Shown piece by piece: positions 9,864 through 20,177 of a DNA stretch of 64,000 nucleotides. The translations under genes and the position numbers were made by a program. This DNA is from Pseudomonas sp. HR96 (GTDB lineage: Bacteria > Pseudomonadota > Gammaproteobacteria > Pseudomonadales > Pseudomonadaceae). Position 1 is the first letter of the stretch. Each line of letters begins with the position of its first letter. The notes beneath the pieces were generated by a model, which made no database searches, was not told where the DNA came from, and was given only the letters and a program-made list of their open reading frames with translations. The stretch spans positions 727,001 to 791,000 of the forward strand of contig NZ_CP139141.1 of NCBI RefSeq assembly GCF_034059295.1, written 5' to 3'.

Positions 9864-11243
9864 TCAGCCTGGTAACCGAGTACCCGCCCTGATCATCACC
9901 ACCACCCGATCCACCACCCACACCGCCAGCAACGACAGGCCCACCAGCGGAAAAGCCAAGGCGAGCACAGCCATCACCCCCATGGCGACCTTCCATTTGG
10001 GCAGATCATGGCGCAGTGGCGGCACGCCGAGGCTGCCGGTGGGGCGGCGTTGCCACCAGATGAGCAAGCCGCTGACAGCGCTGAGCAGAATCATCACGCA
10101 GACCAGGGCGATCGCCCATTGGTTGATCGGCCCCAACAGCTTGCCTTCGTGCAGCATCACGCCCATTTCCGTGGCGCGGGCGACGTTGCCGTAGTCTTTC
10201 CAGCGCACGTCGGCCAGCACCTGGCCGGTGTACTGGTCCACATGCAAGGTGGCGTCGTGGCGTGGGTCGTCGGCGAACAGGGCGATGGTGAAGACGCCGG
10301 TTTCGGTGGTGGGCAGGGTGATGCTATAGCCGGGTCCTACCCCCCTCTCCGAGGCACGCTGCACCACGCTTTGCAGGCTGACCATGGGCGCGGCGGGCGG
10401 TGCTGGGATGGCGCCGTGCTGCATGTGCTCGGCGTGCGCGCCGCTGGCCTCGGACATCGGCATCGGGGTGTTTTCCAGTGCCCAGGGCACGGTCTGACGG
10501 GCTGCGCTGTTGAGGCTGCGGGCCTGCAGGTCGGACGTGGGCACCTGGTTCCACATGGCGTCCGGGAAGCGGTTCCACACGTCGGCGAACTGCTTGCCCC
10601 AGAAGCCGGTCCAGGTCATGCCACTGATCAGCATGAGCAGCAGGCAAACCGAGCCCCAGAAGCCGACCACGCTGTGAATGTCCCGCCACAGCGCACGGCC
10701 GCGGCTGCGCCAGCGTGGCCAGAGCACGCCGCTGGCGGCCGTGCCGCGCGGCCACCACAGGTACAGGCCGGAGACCACCAGCACGATGCCCCATCCGGCG
10801 GCCAGTTCGACGAGGCGGTCGCCCAAGGTGCCGATCATCAGTTCGCCGTGCAGGGCGCGGGCTACGGCTTGCAGGTTGAGCTTGGCGTCCTGGTCGCCGA
10901 GCAACTCGCCGCTGTAGGGGTTGATGAAGACATTGAGCTCGCGGCCATGCTCCTTCACCACGAATTGCGCGCTGCGGTCCACAGCGGTGGGCGGCAGGTA
11001 TTGGCTGACGCTGGCGTGCGGGTAGGCAGCACGCACGTCCCGCAGCAGGGTGTCGGCGGCCAGGCGCTGTTCGGCCACCGGCACCACCAGCAAATGGCGG
11101 TACAGCAGCGGATCAAGCTGCGGCTTGAACAGGTAGATCAGGCCGGTCAGGGCCAGCAGGATCATGAACGGGGCGACGAACAGGCCGGCGTAGAAATGCC
11201 AGCGCCAGGCCAGGTTGTAGAACGAGATTCGAGAAGTGCTCAT
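9864..11243 (-). CDS. PepSY-domain iron/copper-uptake associated membrane protein
   Basis: A 459-residue inner-membrane protein of the PepSY-associated TM helix family, often found beside TonB-dependent receptors. The N-terminal WRWHFYAGLFVAPFMILLALTGLIYLFKP (residues 13-41) is the family's first membrane helix, with conserved His residues. Further helices lie near 165, 195, 375 and 420. A Met/His-rich stretch (MSEASGAHAEHMQHG) near residue 262 suggests metal contact. It follows the OprC-like receptor by 29 bases and is probably the last gene of that operon. Related proteins are proposed to act as reductases or to aid periplasm-to-cytoplasm metal transfer; the exact role is unknown. Confidence 0.85.
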   Translation of the reverse strand: MSTSRISFYNLAWRWHFYAGLFVAPFMILLALTGLIYLFKPQLDPLLYRHLLVVPVAEQRLAADTLLRDVRAAYPHASVSQYLPPTAVDRSAQFVVKEHGRELNVFINPYSGELLGDQDAKLNLQAVARALHGELMIGTLGDRLVELAAGWGIVLVVSGLYLWWPRGTAASGVLWPRWRSRGRALWRDIHSVVGFWGSVCLLLMLISGMTWTGFWGKQFADVWNRFPDAMWNQVPTSDLQARSLNSAARQTVPWALENTPMPMSEASGAHAEHMQHGAIPAPPAAPMVSLQSVVQRASERGVGPGYSITLPTTETGVFTIALFADDPRHDATLHVDQYTGQVLADVRWKDYGNVARATEMGVMLHEGKLLGPINQWAIALVCVMILLSAVSGLLIWWQRRPTGSLGVPPLRHDLPKWKVAMGVMAVLALAFPLVGLSLLAVWVVDRVVVMIRAGTRLPG

Positions 11244-11272
11244 AAAGGTTTCCTTGATCGCCAGGCGGGCTG

Positions 11273-13315
11273 TCAGAAGCTGAATTCGACTTTGCTCCAG
11301 AGCGTGCGCCCCGGTTCATTGACGGCCTGCGGGTCGCTGGCCGGGTAGCCGAAGCCGGCGTTGCCGGCCAGGTTCAGGTGCTCGGCGTAGGCCTTGCCGA
11401 ACAGGTTGTCGATGCCACTGCTGAGCTTGAGATGGGAGTTCACCCGGTAGGCGGCGTTGAGCGAAAACACGCCGAAGCCGGGGCTTTGCCGGTAATCCTT
11501 GCCGACCACGTTGCCAGCGTCGGCGTCGATGCGCCGTTGTGCCGCGACCAGCCGCCAAAGCGCGGCGGCGCTCCAGTTGTCGCGGGCATAGGTCAGGCCC
11601 AGGCGCGTATCCAGCGGTGGCATCTGCGGCAGCGGGCGGTGGTCAGTGGTGTTTTCGCCCCAGGCGTAGGCGAGGGTGGCGTCCACCTTCCAGCGCGGGG
11701 TGAGGTTGTACGCCGCGCCCAATTCGCCGCCCCAGATGCGCGCATCGACGTTGCGCGCCTGGGTGTCGTTGCCCTGGTAGTCGAAGAGCATGAAGTTCTC
11801 GACCTGGCCCAGGTAACCCGAGGCCCAGGCGTCGAGATCGGCGTGCCGGTACTGCAGGCCGACGTCCAGCTGCGTGGTCTTTTCCGGCTTGAGGCCGGCG
11901 AAGGCGTTGGCGGATCCGCTCGGGCCGCGGGTGGGCGAAAACAGCTCCCAATAGTCCGGGAAGCGCTGCACATGCCCCACGCCGGCATAGGCGGTGGCCG
12001 GCAGACTGGCCAGGTCATGCTCCCAGCGCACGAAGCCGCTGGGCAGGCTGGCCTGGCGCTGCTGGTCGGCGGTGGGGTTGGGCACCACGCTCATGCCGGA
12101 GCCGAGGGTCTGCCGAGAGTCGCGAGCCGAGGCGCGGTCCAGGCGGGCACCGCTGACCAGGCGGTCGTTATCGTCGAGGCTCCAGGTCAGCTCGCCGAAC
12201 AGGCCGTAATTGCGCAGTTCGGCGTCCTTGTCCCAGGGCAGCTCCTTGTAGGTGTCCACGCCCATGGCGCTGCGAGCGCGGTGCTGGCTGGTCTGGGCGT
12301 CTACGCCGGCGAGCAGTTGCAGGTCGTTCCAGTGCCAGGTGCCCTTGAGGCGCGTCCCCAGCGTGCGGCGCTCGACGGCACTGGCCATGGGGCCGGCCAT
12401 CATGCCGGTGGTCGATGGCGTGCGCAGGCTGTAGTTGTCCATCACGTGGTCGGCGTAGTTGTAGTAGACCTGCCCCTCGAGTTTGTCGAACACCTCGCCC
12501 AGGCCGCTCTTCTCGAAGCGCAGGCCCAGGCTTTCGCGCTTGAACTGGGCGCCGTCCATCCCACGGCCAGCGTAGCGAGCATCGCCGTTGCCTTTGCCGG
12601 CGGTGAGCTCGACCAGGGTGTCGGCATCTGGAGTCCAGCCGAGGGCGGCATCGCCGTTCCATTTGTCCCAGCGCGAAGGCACCCGGTGGTTGTCGCCGTC
12701 GCGGTAGTCGTCGGCCTGGGACTGATTGCCGACGAAGCGGGCATAGCCCTCGCGATTGCCGACTGCGGTGTCGACGAGCTTGTCGAACCGGCCGTTGGAG
12801 CCGGTCAGCAGGCTGGCGTTCAGACGCGTGCCCAGTTCCGAGGAGGGTTGCGAGAACTGCTCCGGCTCGCGCTCGAAAAGCACCGTGCCGGCCGAGGCGC
12901 CGGGACCCCACTGCACGCTTTGCGGGCCCTTGATCACGGTCAGGCGGTCGAAGGTTTCAGGGGAGATGTAGGCGGTGGGTGCGTCCATGCGGTTGGGGCA
13001 GGCGCCGATCATGTTGCCGCCGTTGGTGAGGATGTTCAGACGTGAGCCAAACATGCCGCGCAGCACCGGGTCGCCGTTGCTGCCACCGGCGCGGATGGCG
13101 CTGAAGCCGGGAATGGTTTTCAGGTAGTCGGCGCCATCGCTGGCCGGCACCGGCTGGCGTGGGTCTTTGGGATCGGTGGTGATGGTCAAGGGGGAGGTGG
13201 GTGCCAGCGCCGTGATGACGACAGGGCTCAATTCGCTGATCGGTTCCCCGGCGGACACCAGGACAGGCACAAGCGTGCCGCACACTGCGGCGAACGAAGT
13301 TAAACGCACAGACAT
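11273..13315 (-). CDS. oprC: TonB-dependent copper receptor, OprC/NosA type
   Basis: Outer-membrane copper receptor of 680 residues, with a signal peptide (MSVRLTSFAAVCGTLVPVLVSAG), an N-terminal plug and a C-terminal 22-stranded barrel ending in the aromatic VEFSF. The plug contains GGNMIGACPNRMDAPTAY; the CxxxM motif, Cys106 and Met110 in this numbering, together with HVM near 290-292, reproduces the CxxxM-HxM copper site described for P. aeruginosa OprC. IKGPQSVQWGPGASAGTV is the conserved plug segment. The ATG at 13315 is preferred over an upstream TTG. It follows the PCuAC and DUF2946 genes, forming a copper-acquisition operon with the PepSY protein downstream. Confidence 0.93.
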   Translation of the reverse strand: MSVRLTSFAAVCGTLVPVLVSAGEPISELSPVVITALAPTSPLTITTDPKDPRQPVPASDGADYLKTIPGFSAIRAGGSNGDPVLRGMFGSRLNILTNGGNMIGACPNRMDAPTAYISPETFDRLTVIKGPQSVQWGPGASAGTVLFEREPEQFSQPSSELGTRLNASLLTGSNGRFDKLVDTAVGNREGYARFVGNQSQADDYRDGDNHRVPSRWDKWNGDAALGWTPDADTLVELTAGKGNGDARYAGRGMDGAQFKRESLGLRFEKSGLGEVFDKLEGQVYYNYADHVMDNYSLRTPSTTGMMAGPMASAVERRTLGTRLKGTWHWNDLQLLAGVDAQTSQHRARSAMGVDTYKELPWDKDAELRNYGLFGELTWSLDDNDRLVSGARLDRASARDSRQTLGSGMSVVPNPTADQQRQASLPSGFVRWEHDLASLPATAYAGVGHVQRFPDYWELFSPTRGPSGSANAFAGLKPEKTTQLDVGLQYRHADLDAWASGYLGQVENFMLFDYQGNDTQARNVDARIWGGELGAAYNLTPRWKVDATLAYAWGENTTDHRPLPQMPPLDTRLGLTYARDNWSAAALWRLVAAQRRIDADAGNVVGKDYRQSPGFGVFSLNAAYRVNSHLKLSSGIDNLFGKAYAEHLNLAGNAGFGYPASDPQAVNEPGRTLWSKVEFSF

Positions 13316-13402
13316 GGAAGATTCCAACTGCTAACAGCCATACGGGCGCGCGCCGCCGTGCTGCTCTATGGGCAGTTCACGGCGGCGGGCGAAGGATGTG
13401 GG

Positions 13403-13843
13403 TCAGGCAGGCAGGGAAACGGGTGGCGCGCGGGTGCGGGCACCGGGGAAGATCGCCTGGCGGGCGTGGCCGGCGAGTGCCTGCGGCGGGCTGCCGAGGC
13501 TGTGCAACGGCTGCGCGGCGGCGATGAAAAGCAGCGCCTGGGGCAGGGCCGGATTGTGAAAGAACAGGCTGCAGTAGCCGCATTTTTCCCAGAGTGGGTG
13601 CAGGCTGTGATCGTGCTCACCGGAGTGCGCGGTGGCCGGCATCTGCATGGACATGGGCATGTCCATCGCCATGCCCATCGGCATGTCGTGGGCCATGCCC
13701 CGGCTGGTACCGCCAGGGGTGGGCAGTGATTGCGATACCAGCGGGCCGATGAACATCATCAGCATGGCGAACACGCCCAGCCAGCTGGCGCGGCGATGCG
13801 TCAGCGTGCTGGAACGGGTGGCCTTGCGGGTGAGAGTTGTCAT
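13403..13843 (-). CDS. DUF2946 family Met/His-rich protein
   Basis: A 146-residue protein of the DUF2946 family. It has one N-terminal hydrophobic segment (ASWLGVFAMLMMFIGPLVSQ). A central stretch, about residues 50-83, is extremely rich in Met and His (MAHDMPMGMAMDMPM, then HSGEHDHSLHP), followed by a Cys pair in EKCGYCSLFF. Met-rich and His-rich stretches typically bind Cu(I) and Cu(II). It is placed 3 bases after the PCuAC gene and 87 bases before the OprC gene, so a periplasmic copper-handling role is likely. The family has no firm biochemical function. Confidence 0.82.
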   Translation of the reverse strand: MTTLTRKATRSSTLTHRRASWLGVFAMLMMFIGPLVSQSLPTPGGTSRGMAHDMPMGMAMDMPMSMQMPATAHSGEHDHSLHPLWEKCGYCSLFFHNPALPQALLFIAAAQPLHSLGSPPQALAGHARQAIFPGARTRAPPVSLPA

Positions 13844-13846
13844 CGA

Positions 13847-14317
13847 TCAGCGCGGGTCCGCCGGGGGCACCTTGAGCACATCGACGTCGACGCTGACATC
13901 GCCGGCCTTCTCGAAGTGCAGCACCAACGGGAAGAACTGGCCATCGCGCAGTGGGCCGTTCAGTTGCGTGAGCATGATGTGGTAACCCATGGGCGCAAAG
14001 GCCACGCGGGTGCCCGGGCCGACGCTGACGCCGTCCTCGACCTTCTGCATCTTCATCATGCCGTCCTGGTCGACGTGCGCGTGGATCTCGGCCGTGCCGG
14101 CCGCCGGGGTGTCCACCGACTTCAAGCGGTCGGCGTTCATGCCCTGGTTATCGAGGACCAGGTACACCGCCACCGTCGGCGAGTTGGGCGGCAGTTCCTG
14201 CGACCAGGGCTGCAGAATGTGCAGGTCGCCGACGGCGAAATCATTGGCCTGCACGGGCAGCGCGAGCACTGCGGCGAGGCTCAGCAAAACGGTATGAAAT
14301 AGCCGGAATCGGGTCAT
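13847..14317 (-). CDS. Periplasmic copper chaperone PCu(A)C
   Basis: A 156-residue PCu(A)C (DUF461) protein with a Sec signal ending VQANDF. The mature domain has the copper-binding pattern: AEIHAHVDQDGMMKMQKV near residue 83 supplies the first His and Met, and FAPMGYHIML near 113 the second His-x-Met. Members deliver Cu(I) to cytochrome oxidase assembly or bind copper for uptake. It is the first gene of the copper operon with DUF2946, OprC and PepSY. It starts 55 bases after the cobK stop, so some read-through from the cobalamin genes is possible. Confidence 0.92.
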   Translation of the reverse strand: MTRFRLFHTVLLSLAAVLALPVQANDFAVGDLHILQPWSQELPPNSPTVAVYLVLDNQGMNADRLKSVDTPAAGTAEIHAHVDQDGMMKMQKVEDGVSVGPGTRVAFAPMGYHIMLTQLNGPLRDGQFFPLVLHFEKAGDVSVDVDVLKVPPADPR

Positions 14318-14372
14318 GGATTTTCCGTTGACGGAACGTGCTGGAAGCTCGCCATTAAGCCAGAGGTGGCCA

Positions 14373-15101
14373 TCAGGTGAAAGGCGTTAAATGGTTCAGC
14401 AGTGCTGCGACCGACTGCCACTCCCGATCCGCTGCCGGCAGTGCCGGGCGCCCCAGCAGCAACACCGGCACGCCGCGCTCGCGCGCCACTTGCAGCTTGG
14501 GTTCGGTGGCGCCGCTGCCGCTGTTCTTGCTGACCAGTACGTCGATGTGACGACGTTCGAACAGTGTGCGCTCGTCCTCCAGCAGGAAAGGCCCGCGCGC
14601 ACCGATGATTTCGCACTGATGGTTGCCCGGATAGTTGTCCAGTGCGCGCAGGGTCCAGAACTGCCCGGGCGGGATTTCATGGATGTGCGCCAGCGGCTCG
14701 CGGCCCAGGGTGAACAGCGGGCGCGAGAACGGCGCCAGCGCGCTCGTCAGTGCCGGCCAGTCGGCGACTTCGCGCCAGTCATCCCCGGCCTGCGGCTGCC
14801 AGGCGGGCCGGCGCAGCGCCCAGTAGGGAATGCCTGCGGCGCGGGCCGCCTTGGCAGCGTTGGCGCTGATCTGCGCAGCGTAGGGGTGGGTGGCGTCCAG
14901 CAGCAGGCCGAACTGCTGCTCGCGCAGGTAGGCCGCCAGGCCCTCGGCCCCGCCATAACCGCCGACCCGCACCTGGCAGCGCAGGTCGCCCGGCACGCGG
15001 CCGACACCGGCCAGGCTGTAGACGTGCTGCGGGCCCAGGGTGCGAGCGACCGCCAGGGCCTCGGCGACGCCGCCGAGCAGCAGGATGCGCGGCGGCTTCA
15101 T
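14373..15101 (-). CDS. cobK: Cobalt-precorrin-6A/precorrin-6A reductase CobK
   Basis: Precorrin-6A reductase, 242 residues, which uses NADPH to reduce the corrin macrocycle. It starts [19 protein letters not shown]; the open frame extends far upstream but that part lies inside cbiD in another frame. Family features are [17 protein letters not shown] near residue 67, [10 protein letters not shown] near 92, LFTLGREPL near 128 and [16 protein letters not shown] near 190. The ATG overlaps the cbiD stop by 4 bases. It is the last gene of the cobL-cbiD-cobK arm. Confidence 0.92.
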   Translation of the reverse strand: MKPPRILLLGGVAEALAVARTLGPQHVYSLAGVGRVPGDLRCQVRVGGYGGAEGLAAYLREQQFGLLLDATHPYAAQISANAAKAARAAGIPYWALRRPAWQPQAGDDWREVADWPALTSALAPFSRPLFTLGREPLAHIHEIPPGQFWTLRALDNYPGNHQCEIIGARGPFLLEDERTLFERRHIDVLVSKNSGSGATEPKLQVARERGVPVLLLGRPALPAADREWQSVAALLNHLTPFT

Positions 15102-16195
15102 GGCACGGCTCCGGCATGGCCGACGATGCCGCCCTGGCGATCGATGGCGAACACCTCGACGCTGACGCTGGCCGGCACCACGCTGCGGGCGAAGGCCAGC
15201 GCGTGGCCGCACACCGCGTCGCCAAGGGCGAAGCCGGCGGCGCTGGCCATCGCCAGGGCCTGCTGGCTGGTATTGGCCTGGCAGATGTCTTCCTGCAACT
15301 GGGCGCTGGCGCCGAGGGCGGCGGCCCATTCGGCCAGCTGCGGCAGGTCGATGCTCGAATGGCGGCTGTGCAGGTCCATGTGCCCGGCCGCCAGCTTGCT
15401 GATCTTGCCGAAGCCGCCACACAGGCTCAGGCGAGGCACCGGCACCTTGCGCAGGTGCTTGAGCACGGCGCCGACGAAGTCGCCCATCTCGATTAGAGCA
15501 ATGTCGGGCAGTTGGTAGACCTGGCGCATGGTGTCTTCGCTGGCGTTGCCGGTGCAGGCGGCGATGTGGCTGTAGCCATTGGTGCTGGCGACGTCGATGC
15601 CCTGCTGGATGGAGGCGATGTAGGCCGCGCAGGAGAACGGCCGGACGATGCCGCTGGTGCCCAGGATCGACAGGCCGCCAAGGATGCCCAGCCGCGGGTT
15701 CATGGTCTTGAGCGCCAGCTCGGCGCCGTGCTCGACGTTGACCGTGACTTCGAAGCCGCCGCCATAGCCGCACTCGCCGGCGAGCTGCGCCAGGTGTTCG
15801 ACGATCATGCGCCGCGGCACCGGGTTGATCGCCGGCTCGCCGACGCCCAGCACCAGCCCGGGGCGGGTCACGGTGCCGACGCCGCTGCCGGCGAAGAAGC
15901 GCACGCCGGGTGCCGCCACCAGGCGCACCTGGCTGTAGAGCAGGGCGCCGTGGGTCACATCGGGGTCGTCGCCGGCGTCCTTGAGGGTGCCGGCTTCGGC
16001 GCCGTCGGCGGTCGGCCGGCAGAACTCCAGGCGCATCGACACCTGCTTGCCTTTGGGCAGGACGATGTCTGCCGCGTCGCTGGCCACGCCGCGCAGCAAC
16101 AGCCGGGCGGCCGCCAGGCTGGTGGCGGTGGCGCAGCTGCCGGTGGTCAGGCCGCTGCGCAGGGGCGCTGGCTGCTCGGCGGTTTCGTCACGCAT
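15098..16195 (-). CDS. cbiD: Cobalt-precorrin-5B C1-methyltransferase CbiD
   Basis: CbiD methylates C1 of the corrin ring, using S-adenosylmethionine. It has 365 residues, normal for the family. It shows [23 protein letters not shown] near residue 12, [34 protein letters not shown] near 150 and [25 protein letters not shown] near 270, all CbiD hallmarks. It occupies the place that cobF has in the textbook aerobic pathway; pseudomonads are known to carry CbiD there. It overlaps cobL by 8 bases at its start and cobK by 4 at its end. Confidence 0.93.
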   Translation of the reverse strand: MRDETAEQPAPLRSGLTTGSCATATSLAAARLLLRGVASDAADIVLPKGKQVSMRLEFCRPTADGAEAGTLKDAGDDPDVTHGALLYSQVRLVAAPGVRFFAGSGVGTVTRPGLVLGVGEPAINPVPRRMIVEHLAQLAGECGYGGGFEVTVNVEHGAELALKTMNPRLGILGGLSILGTSGIVRPFSCAAYIASIQQGIDVASTNGYSHIAACTGNASEDTMRQVYQLPDIALIEMGDFVGAVLKHLRKVPVPRLSLCGGFGKISKLAAGHMDLHSRHSSIDLPQLAEWAAALGASAQLQEDICQANTSQQALAMASAAGFALGDAVCGHALAFARSVVPASVSVEVFAIDRQGGIVGHAGAVP

Positions 16196-17399
16196 GGAGG
16201 GGCTTGACCAGATCGAGCAAGGTGATGGGCAGGGACTGGCGCCAAGTGTCGAACTCGCCCAGGGGCTGCGCCTGGGCGATATGCAGGCGGGTCAACTCGC
16301 CGCCGTGCGTTGCCCGCCACTGCGCCAGCACCAGCTCGCTCTGCAGGGTCACGGCGTTGGCTATCAGGCGGCCGCCGGGTTTGAGGTGGTGCCAGCAGTG
16401 CTGCAGCACGCCTTCACGGGTGACGCCACCGCCGATGAAGATCGCGTCAGGGGCCGGCAGGTCCTGCAAGGCTTGCGGCGCGCTGCCGCGCACCAGTTGC
16501 AGCCCGGGCACGCCGAGCACGTCGCGGTTGTGCTCGATCAGGGCCTGGCGCCCGGCATCGGCTTCGATGGCCAGCGCCCGGCAGGCCGGGTGGCTGCGCA
16601 TCCATTCGATGCCGATCGACCCGCTGCCGGCGCCGACGTCCCACAGCAGTTCGCCGGGCTGTGGGGCGAGACGGGCGAGAGTGACGGCGCGCACGTCACG
16701 TTTGGTGATCTGCCCGTCGTGGCGAAAGGCACTGTCCGGCAACCCGGCCAGGCGCGACAGGCGCGGCGTGTCGCTGGCAGCCTGGCACTCGATGGCCAGC
16801 AGGTTGAGGTCGGCGCCGGGCGCGGCCTGCCAGGCCTCGGCCAGGCCGTCGAAGCGGCGCTCGGCCGGGCCGCCGAGATGTTCCAGCACGGTCATGCGGC
16901 TGGGGCCGAAGCCGCGCTCGCAGAGCAGCCAGGCGACTTGCGCGGGGCTTTGTGCATCGTTGCTGAGCACCAGCAGGCGCACCCCGCTGGCCAGTTGCGC
17001 GGCGATGGCGGCTACCGGGCGGGCGACTACCGACAGGGTGGTCACCTCCTGCAGCGGCCAGCCCAGCCGCGCGGCGGCCAGCGAGAACGACGAGGGCGCC
17101 GGCAGCACGGTCATGGCCGTGCTGTCGAGCTGGCGTGCCAGGCTGGCGCCGACGCCGTAGAGCATCGGATCGCCACTGGCCAGCACGCAGACCGCCTCGC
17201 CCGGGCGCGCCAGCACCGCCTCGAGGCTGAACGGGCTCGGCCAGGGCTGGCGCTCGGCGGCGATGCAGGGCGGCAGCAGGGCCAGTTGCCGTGGGCTGCC
17301 GAACACCCGGCCGGCGCGCAGCAGCGCGTGCCGGGCGTTCTTGCCCAGCCCGGCGTAGCCGTCTTCGCCAATCCCCACCACGGTCAGCCAGGGCGCCAT
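16188..17399 (-). CDS. cobL: Precorrin-6Y C5,15-methyltransferase (decarboxylating) CobL, CbiE-CbiT fusion
   Basis: Bifunctional enzyme of 403 residues that methylates C5 and C15 and decarboxylates C12 of precorrin-6B. The N-terminal CbiE domain (about 1-200) begins [14 protein letters not shown] and has [11 protein letters not shown] near residue 78. The C-terminal CbiT domain (about 215-403) has the methyltransferase motif [18 protein letters not shown]. The start [11 protein letters not shown] at 17399 has an AAAGGAG ribosome-binding site. A longer open frame upstream would run into the divergent promoter. First gene of the minus-strand cob arm, divergent from cobG. Confidence 0.94.
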   Translation of the reverse strand: MAPWLTVVGIGEDGYAGLGKNARHALLRAGRVFGSPRQLALLPPCIAAERQPWPSPFSLEAVLARPGEAVCVLASGDPMLYGVGASLARQLDSTAMTVLPAPSSFSLAAARLGWPLQEVTTLSVVARPVAAIAAQLASGVRLLVLSNDAQSPAQVAWLLCERGFGPSRMTVLEHLGGPAERRFDGLAEAWQAAPGADLNLLAIECQAASDTPRLSRLAGLPDSAFRHDGQITKRDVRAVTLARLAPQPGELLWDVGAGSGSIGIEWMRSHPACRALAIEADAGRQALIEHNRDVLGVPGLQLVRGSAPQALQDLPAPDAIFIGGGVTREGVLQHCWHHLKPGGRLIANAVTLQSELVLAQWRATHGGELTRLHIAQAQPLGEFDTWRQSLPITLLDLVKPLHA

Positions 17400-17506
17400 G
17401 CCTGCTCCTTTCTTGAATGATCCGACCAGCAGGCTTTTCATGCCGCCGGCTAAAACGGGCATAATACCGCGCCTTGTACCCGCAAGCGCCCTTTCCACGA
17501 TCTCTG

Positions 17507-18823
17507 GTGCCCCTTTTGAGCGAGCCTGCTGCCCACACGCCCCTGCGCCCCTCGGCCTGCCCGGGATTGCTGCGCGTGGTGCAGGCACTCGACGGCGGCC
17601 TGTGTCGGGTGAAGTTGCCCGGTGGCGTGCTGCGCGCCGAGCAGGCCGAGGCCCTGGCGCAGGCGGCCCGGCGCTACGCCAGCGGCGTGCTTGAAGTCAC
17701 CAACCGCAGCAACCTGCAGATCCGCGGTATCGGCGGCGAGGCGGCCGCGCTGGCCGAGGCATTGCTGGCGGCCGGGCTCGGTCCGCGTGAGGTGGCCGCC
17801 GACGATGTGCGCAATCTCATGCTCAGTCCTGCCGCCGGTCTCGATCCCGCCCGCTTGATCGACGTCGGCCCCCTGGCCACGCAGATTCTCGCCAGCCTGG
17901 AACAGCGAACGTCGCTGCACCAGCTGTCGGCCAAGTTCGCCGTGCAACTGGACGGCGCTGAAGAATTGGCGATGGTCGAGCATCACCACGATCTGTGGCT
18001 GTCGGCCATGGTTCATCAAGGGCAGACCCTGTTCGCGGTCGGCCTGGCTGGCTGCCCGGTCGATGGCAGCCAACTGGCCGTGGCCGCGCAGGATGCCCAT
18101 GCACTGGTGCTGGCCGTGCTCGAGCGCTTCGTGAAAGTGGCGACGCCCGCGCAGACGCGCATGCGCGACCTTGGCGCCAGCCTTCAAGACCTTTTGCAGG
18201 GCAGCGCAATTGCGCTGCACGCCGTAGCGTTTCGCCGCGCCAGGGTGCTGGCCGAACCCCTGGGCGTTCATGTGCAGTCGCAGCCGGGGCGGGTCAGCGT
18301 CTGCGCTGGCGCGCCGCTGGGCCGCCTGGATGCAATGGCCCTGCACGGGGTGGCGCAACTGGCCCGGCGCTATGGCGACGGCACCCTGCGCATGACGCCC
18401 TGGCAAGGGCTTTTGCTGCCGCACATCGCCACCGGCCAGGCCGGGGAGGTCGTCAGCCAGCTCGATGCCTTGGGCCTGTTGACCGACGCCGCTGCACCCT
18501 TGGCGCAACTGCTGGCCTGCACCGGCGCGGCAGGCTGCGCCAAGGGGCACTCCGACACCAAGGCCGACGCCCTGCGCCTGGCGCAACTATTGCCACGCGC
18601 CCAGGCCGTGCACCTGAGCGGCTGCCCGCGCTCGTGCGCCTGCGCCCACGGCGCGCCGGTCACGCTGCTGGCCACCAGCCCAGGCCACTATGATCTGTAT
18701 GTTCGCGATGCCCAGGGCGAGGGCTTCGGCGCCCTGCAGGCACGCAATCTTTCCCTGCAAGCGGCCGCCGCCTGGCTGGGCCGCTCATGCAGCGACTCTT
18801 CGACTGACAAAGGCACCCCATGA
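17507..18823 (+). CDS. cobG: Precorrin-3B synthase CobG
   Basis: Oxygen-dependent precorrin-3B synthase, homologous to sulfite/nitrite reductases, which prepares ring contraction. Two half-repeats are visible. The C-terminal half holds the 4Fe-4S ligands: CTGAAGC (Cx5C) and, 32 residues on, CPRSC (Cx3C). [10 protein letters not shown] near residue 65 and [11 protein letters not shown] near 300 are the paired ferredoxin-like motifs. The start is uncertain: GTG at 17507 is chosen, since a TTG at 17474 would lie almost on the transcription start implied by CATAAT at 17460-17465. Its stop overlaps cobH by 4 bases. Presence of CobG means the aerobic B12 route. Confidence 0.9.
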   Translation: MPLLSEPAAHTPLRPSACPGLLRVVQALDGGLCRVKLPGGVLRAEQAEALAQAARRYASGVLEVTNRSNLQIRGIGGEAAALAEALLAAGLGPREVAADDVRNLMLSPAAGLDPARLIDVGPLATQILASLEQRTSLHQLSAKFAVQLDGAEELAMVEHHHDLWLSAMVHQGQTLFAVGLAGCPVDGSQLAVAAQDAHALVLAVLERFVKVATPAQTRMRDLGASLQDLLQGSAIALHAVAFRRARVLAEPLGVHVQSQPGRVSVCAGAPLGRLDAMALHGVAQLARRYGDGTLRMTPWQGLLLPHIATGQAGEVVSQLDALGLLTDAAAPLAQLLACTGAAGCAKGHSDTKADALRLAQLLPRAQAVHLSGCPRSCACAHGAPVTLLATSPGHYDLYVRDAQGEGFGALQARNLSLQAAAAWLGRSCSDSSTDKGTP

Positions 18824-19446
18824 TTGACTACATCCGCGACGGTCAGGAGATCTATCGCAACTCTTTCGCCATCATCCGCGCCGAGGCCGACCTGAGTGGC
18901 ATTCCCGCCGACCTGGAAAAACTCGCCGTGCGGGTCATCCACGCCTGCGGCATGGTCGAGGTGGTCGAAGGCCTGCGCTTCTCCCCCGGCGCCGGCAAGG
19001 CCGGGCGCGACGCGCTGGCCGCCGGCGCGGCGATCCTCTGCGATGCGCACATGGTGGCCGAGGGCGTGACCCGCGCGCGGCTGCCGGCGAACAACCCGGT
19101 GATCTGCACCCTCAAGCACGACGGCGTGGCAGAGCTGGCCCGCGAACTGGGCAACACCCGTTCGGCGGCGGCCCTGGAATTGTGGCGGCCACACCTGGAA
19201 GGCGCGGTGGTGGTCATCGGCAATGCGCCGACGGCGCTGTTCTACCTGCTGGAGATGATCGACGCCGGCGCGCCGAAACCGGCGCTGATCCTCGGTTTCC
19301 CGGTCGGCTTCGTCGGCGCGGCCGAGTCCAAGGCCATGCTGGCGGCGGACAGCCGCGGCGTGCCATTCGTCATCATGCAGGGCCGCCGCGGCGGCAGCGC
19401 GATGGCTGCTGCAGCCATCAATGCCTTGGCCACGGAGGTCGAATGA
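18820..19446 (+). CDS. cobH: Precorrin-8X methylmutase CobH
   Basis: CobH moves the methyl group from C11 to C12 of precorrin-8X to give hydrogenobyrinate. It has 208 residues, the normal length. It begins [22 protein letters not shown]. The catalytic His is in VIHACGMV (near residue 40), and [18 protein letters not shown] and [14 protein letters not shown] are conserved. It overlaps both cobG and cobI by 4 bases, showing a tightly coupled operon. Confidence 0.95.
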   Translation: MIDYIRDGQEIYRNSFAIIRAEADLSGIPADLEKLAVRVIHACGMVEVVEGLRFSPGAGKAGRDALAAGAAILCDAHMVAEGVTRARLPANNPVICTLKHDGVAELARELGNTRSAAALELWRPHLEGAVVVIGNAPTALFYLLEMIDAGAPKPALILGFPVGFVGAAESKAMLAADSRGVPFVIMQGRRGGSAMAAAAINALATEVE

Positions 19447-20177
19447 TGCAGGCTCGTGGCCGTTTGCTGGGCCTGGGCGTGGGCCCCGGCGACCCGGAAC
19501 TGATCACCGTCAAGGCCTTGCGCCTGCTGCGCGAAGCGCCGGTGGTGGCGTATTTCGTGGCCAAAGGTAAAAAAGGCAATGCCTTCGGCATCATCGAGGC
19601 GCACCTGCAGGCCGCCCAGCAACTGCTGCCGCTGGTCTACCCGGTGACCACCGAAGCCCTGCCGGCGCCCTTGTCGTATGAGCAGGTGATCAGCGACTTC
19701 TACGACAGCGCCAGCCACGAGGTGGCCGCGCACCTGGACGCCGGCCGCGACGTGGCGGTGATCTGCGAAGGCGATCCGATGTTCTATGGTTCCTACATGT
19801 ACCTGCACGACCGCCTGGCCGAACGCTACGAGGCGCAGGTCATCCCCGGCGTGTGCTCGATGCTCGGCGGCGCCGCCGTGCTCGGCGCGCCGCTGGTGTA
19901 TCGCAACCAGAGCCTGTCGGTGCTCTCCGGCGTGCTGCCGGCCGACGAGCTCAAGCGGCGTCTGGCCGACGCCGACGCCGCCGTGGTCATGAAACTGGGA
20001 CGCAACTTTCCCAAGGTACGCCAGGTGCTGGCCGAGCTGGGCCTGGCCGAGCGGGCGCTGTACGTGGAGCGCGCGACCATGGCCAATCAGAAGGTGGTGG
20101 CCCTGGCCGAGGTCGACCCGATGTCGTCGCCGTACTTCTCGCTGATCATCGTGCCCGGTGAACGGTGGCAGGGCTGA
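19443..20177 (+). CDS. cobI: Precorrin-2 C20-methyltransferase CobI
   Basis: S-adenosylmethionine-dependent methyltransferase acting on C20 of precorrin-2, 244 residues. The tetrapyrrole methylase fold shows [22 protein letters not shown] at the N-terminus, [14 protein letters not shown] near residue 36, and [20 protein letters not shown] near 105. The start at 19443 overlaps the cobH stop (ATGATG; the second ATG at 19446 is also possible). A longer frame upstream lies within cobH and is not coding. The stop shares one base with the cobJ start. Confidence 0.94.
   Translation: MMQARGRLLGLGVGPGDPELITVKALRLLREAPVVAYFVAKGKKGNAFGIIEAHLQAAQQLLPLVYPVTTEALPAPLSYEQVISDFYDSASHEVAAHLDAGRDVAVICEGDPMFYGSYMYLHDRLAERYEAQVIPGVCSMLGGAAVLGAPLVYRNQSLSVLSGVLPADELKRRLADADAAVVMKLGRNFPKVRQVLAELGLAERALYVERATMANQKVVALAEVDPMSSPYFSLIIVPGERWQG

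Noticed and set aside
9766..10194. Plus-strand open frame of 142 codons
   Set aside because: Mostly antisense to the PepSY gene, and its Thr/Arg-rich product has no recognisable feature.
11273..13327. Upstream TTG start for the OprC-like receptor
   Set aside because: The ATG at 13315 gives a normal signal peptide; the extra four residues from the TTG add nothing.
17400..17506. Possible cobalamin riboswitch in the cob divergent region
   Set aside because: Only 107 bases are available and no B12-box-like sequence was seen on either strand.
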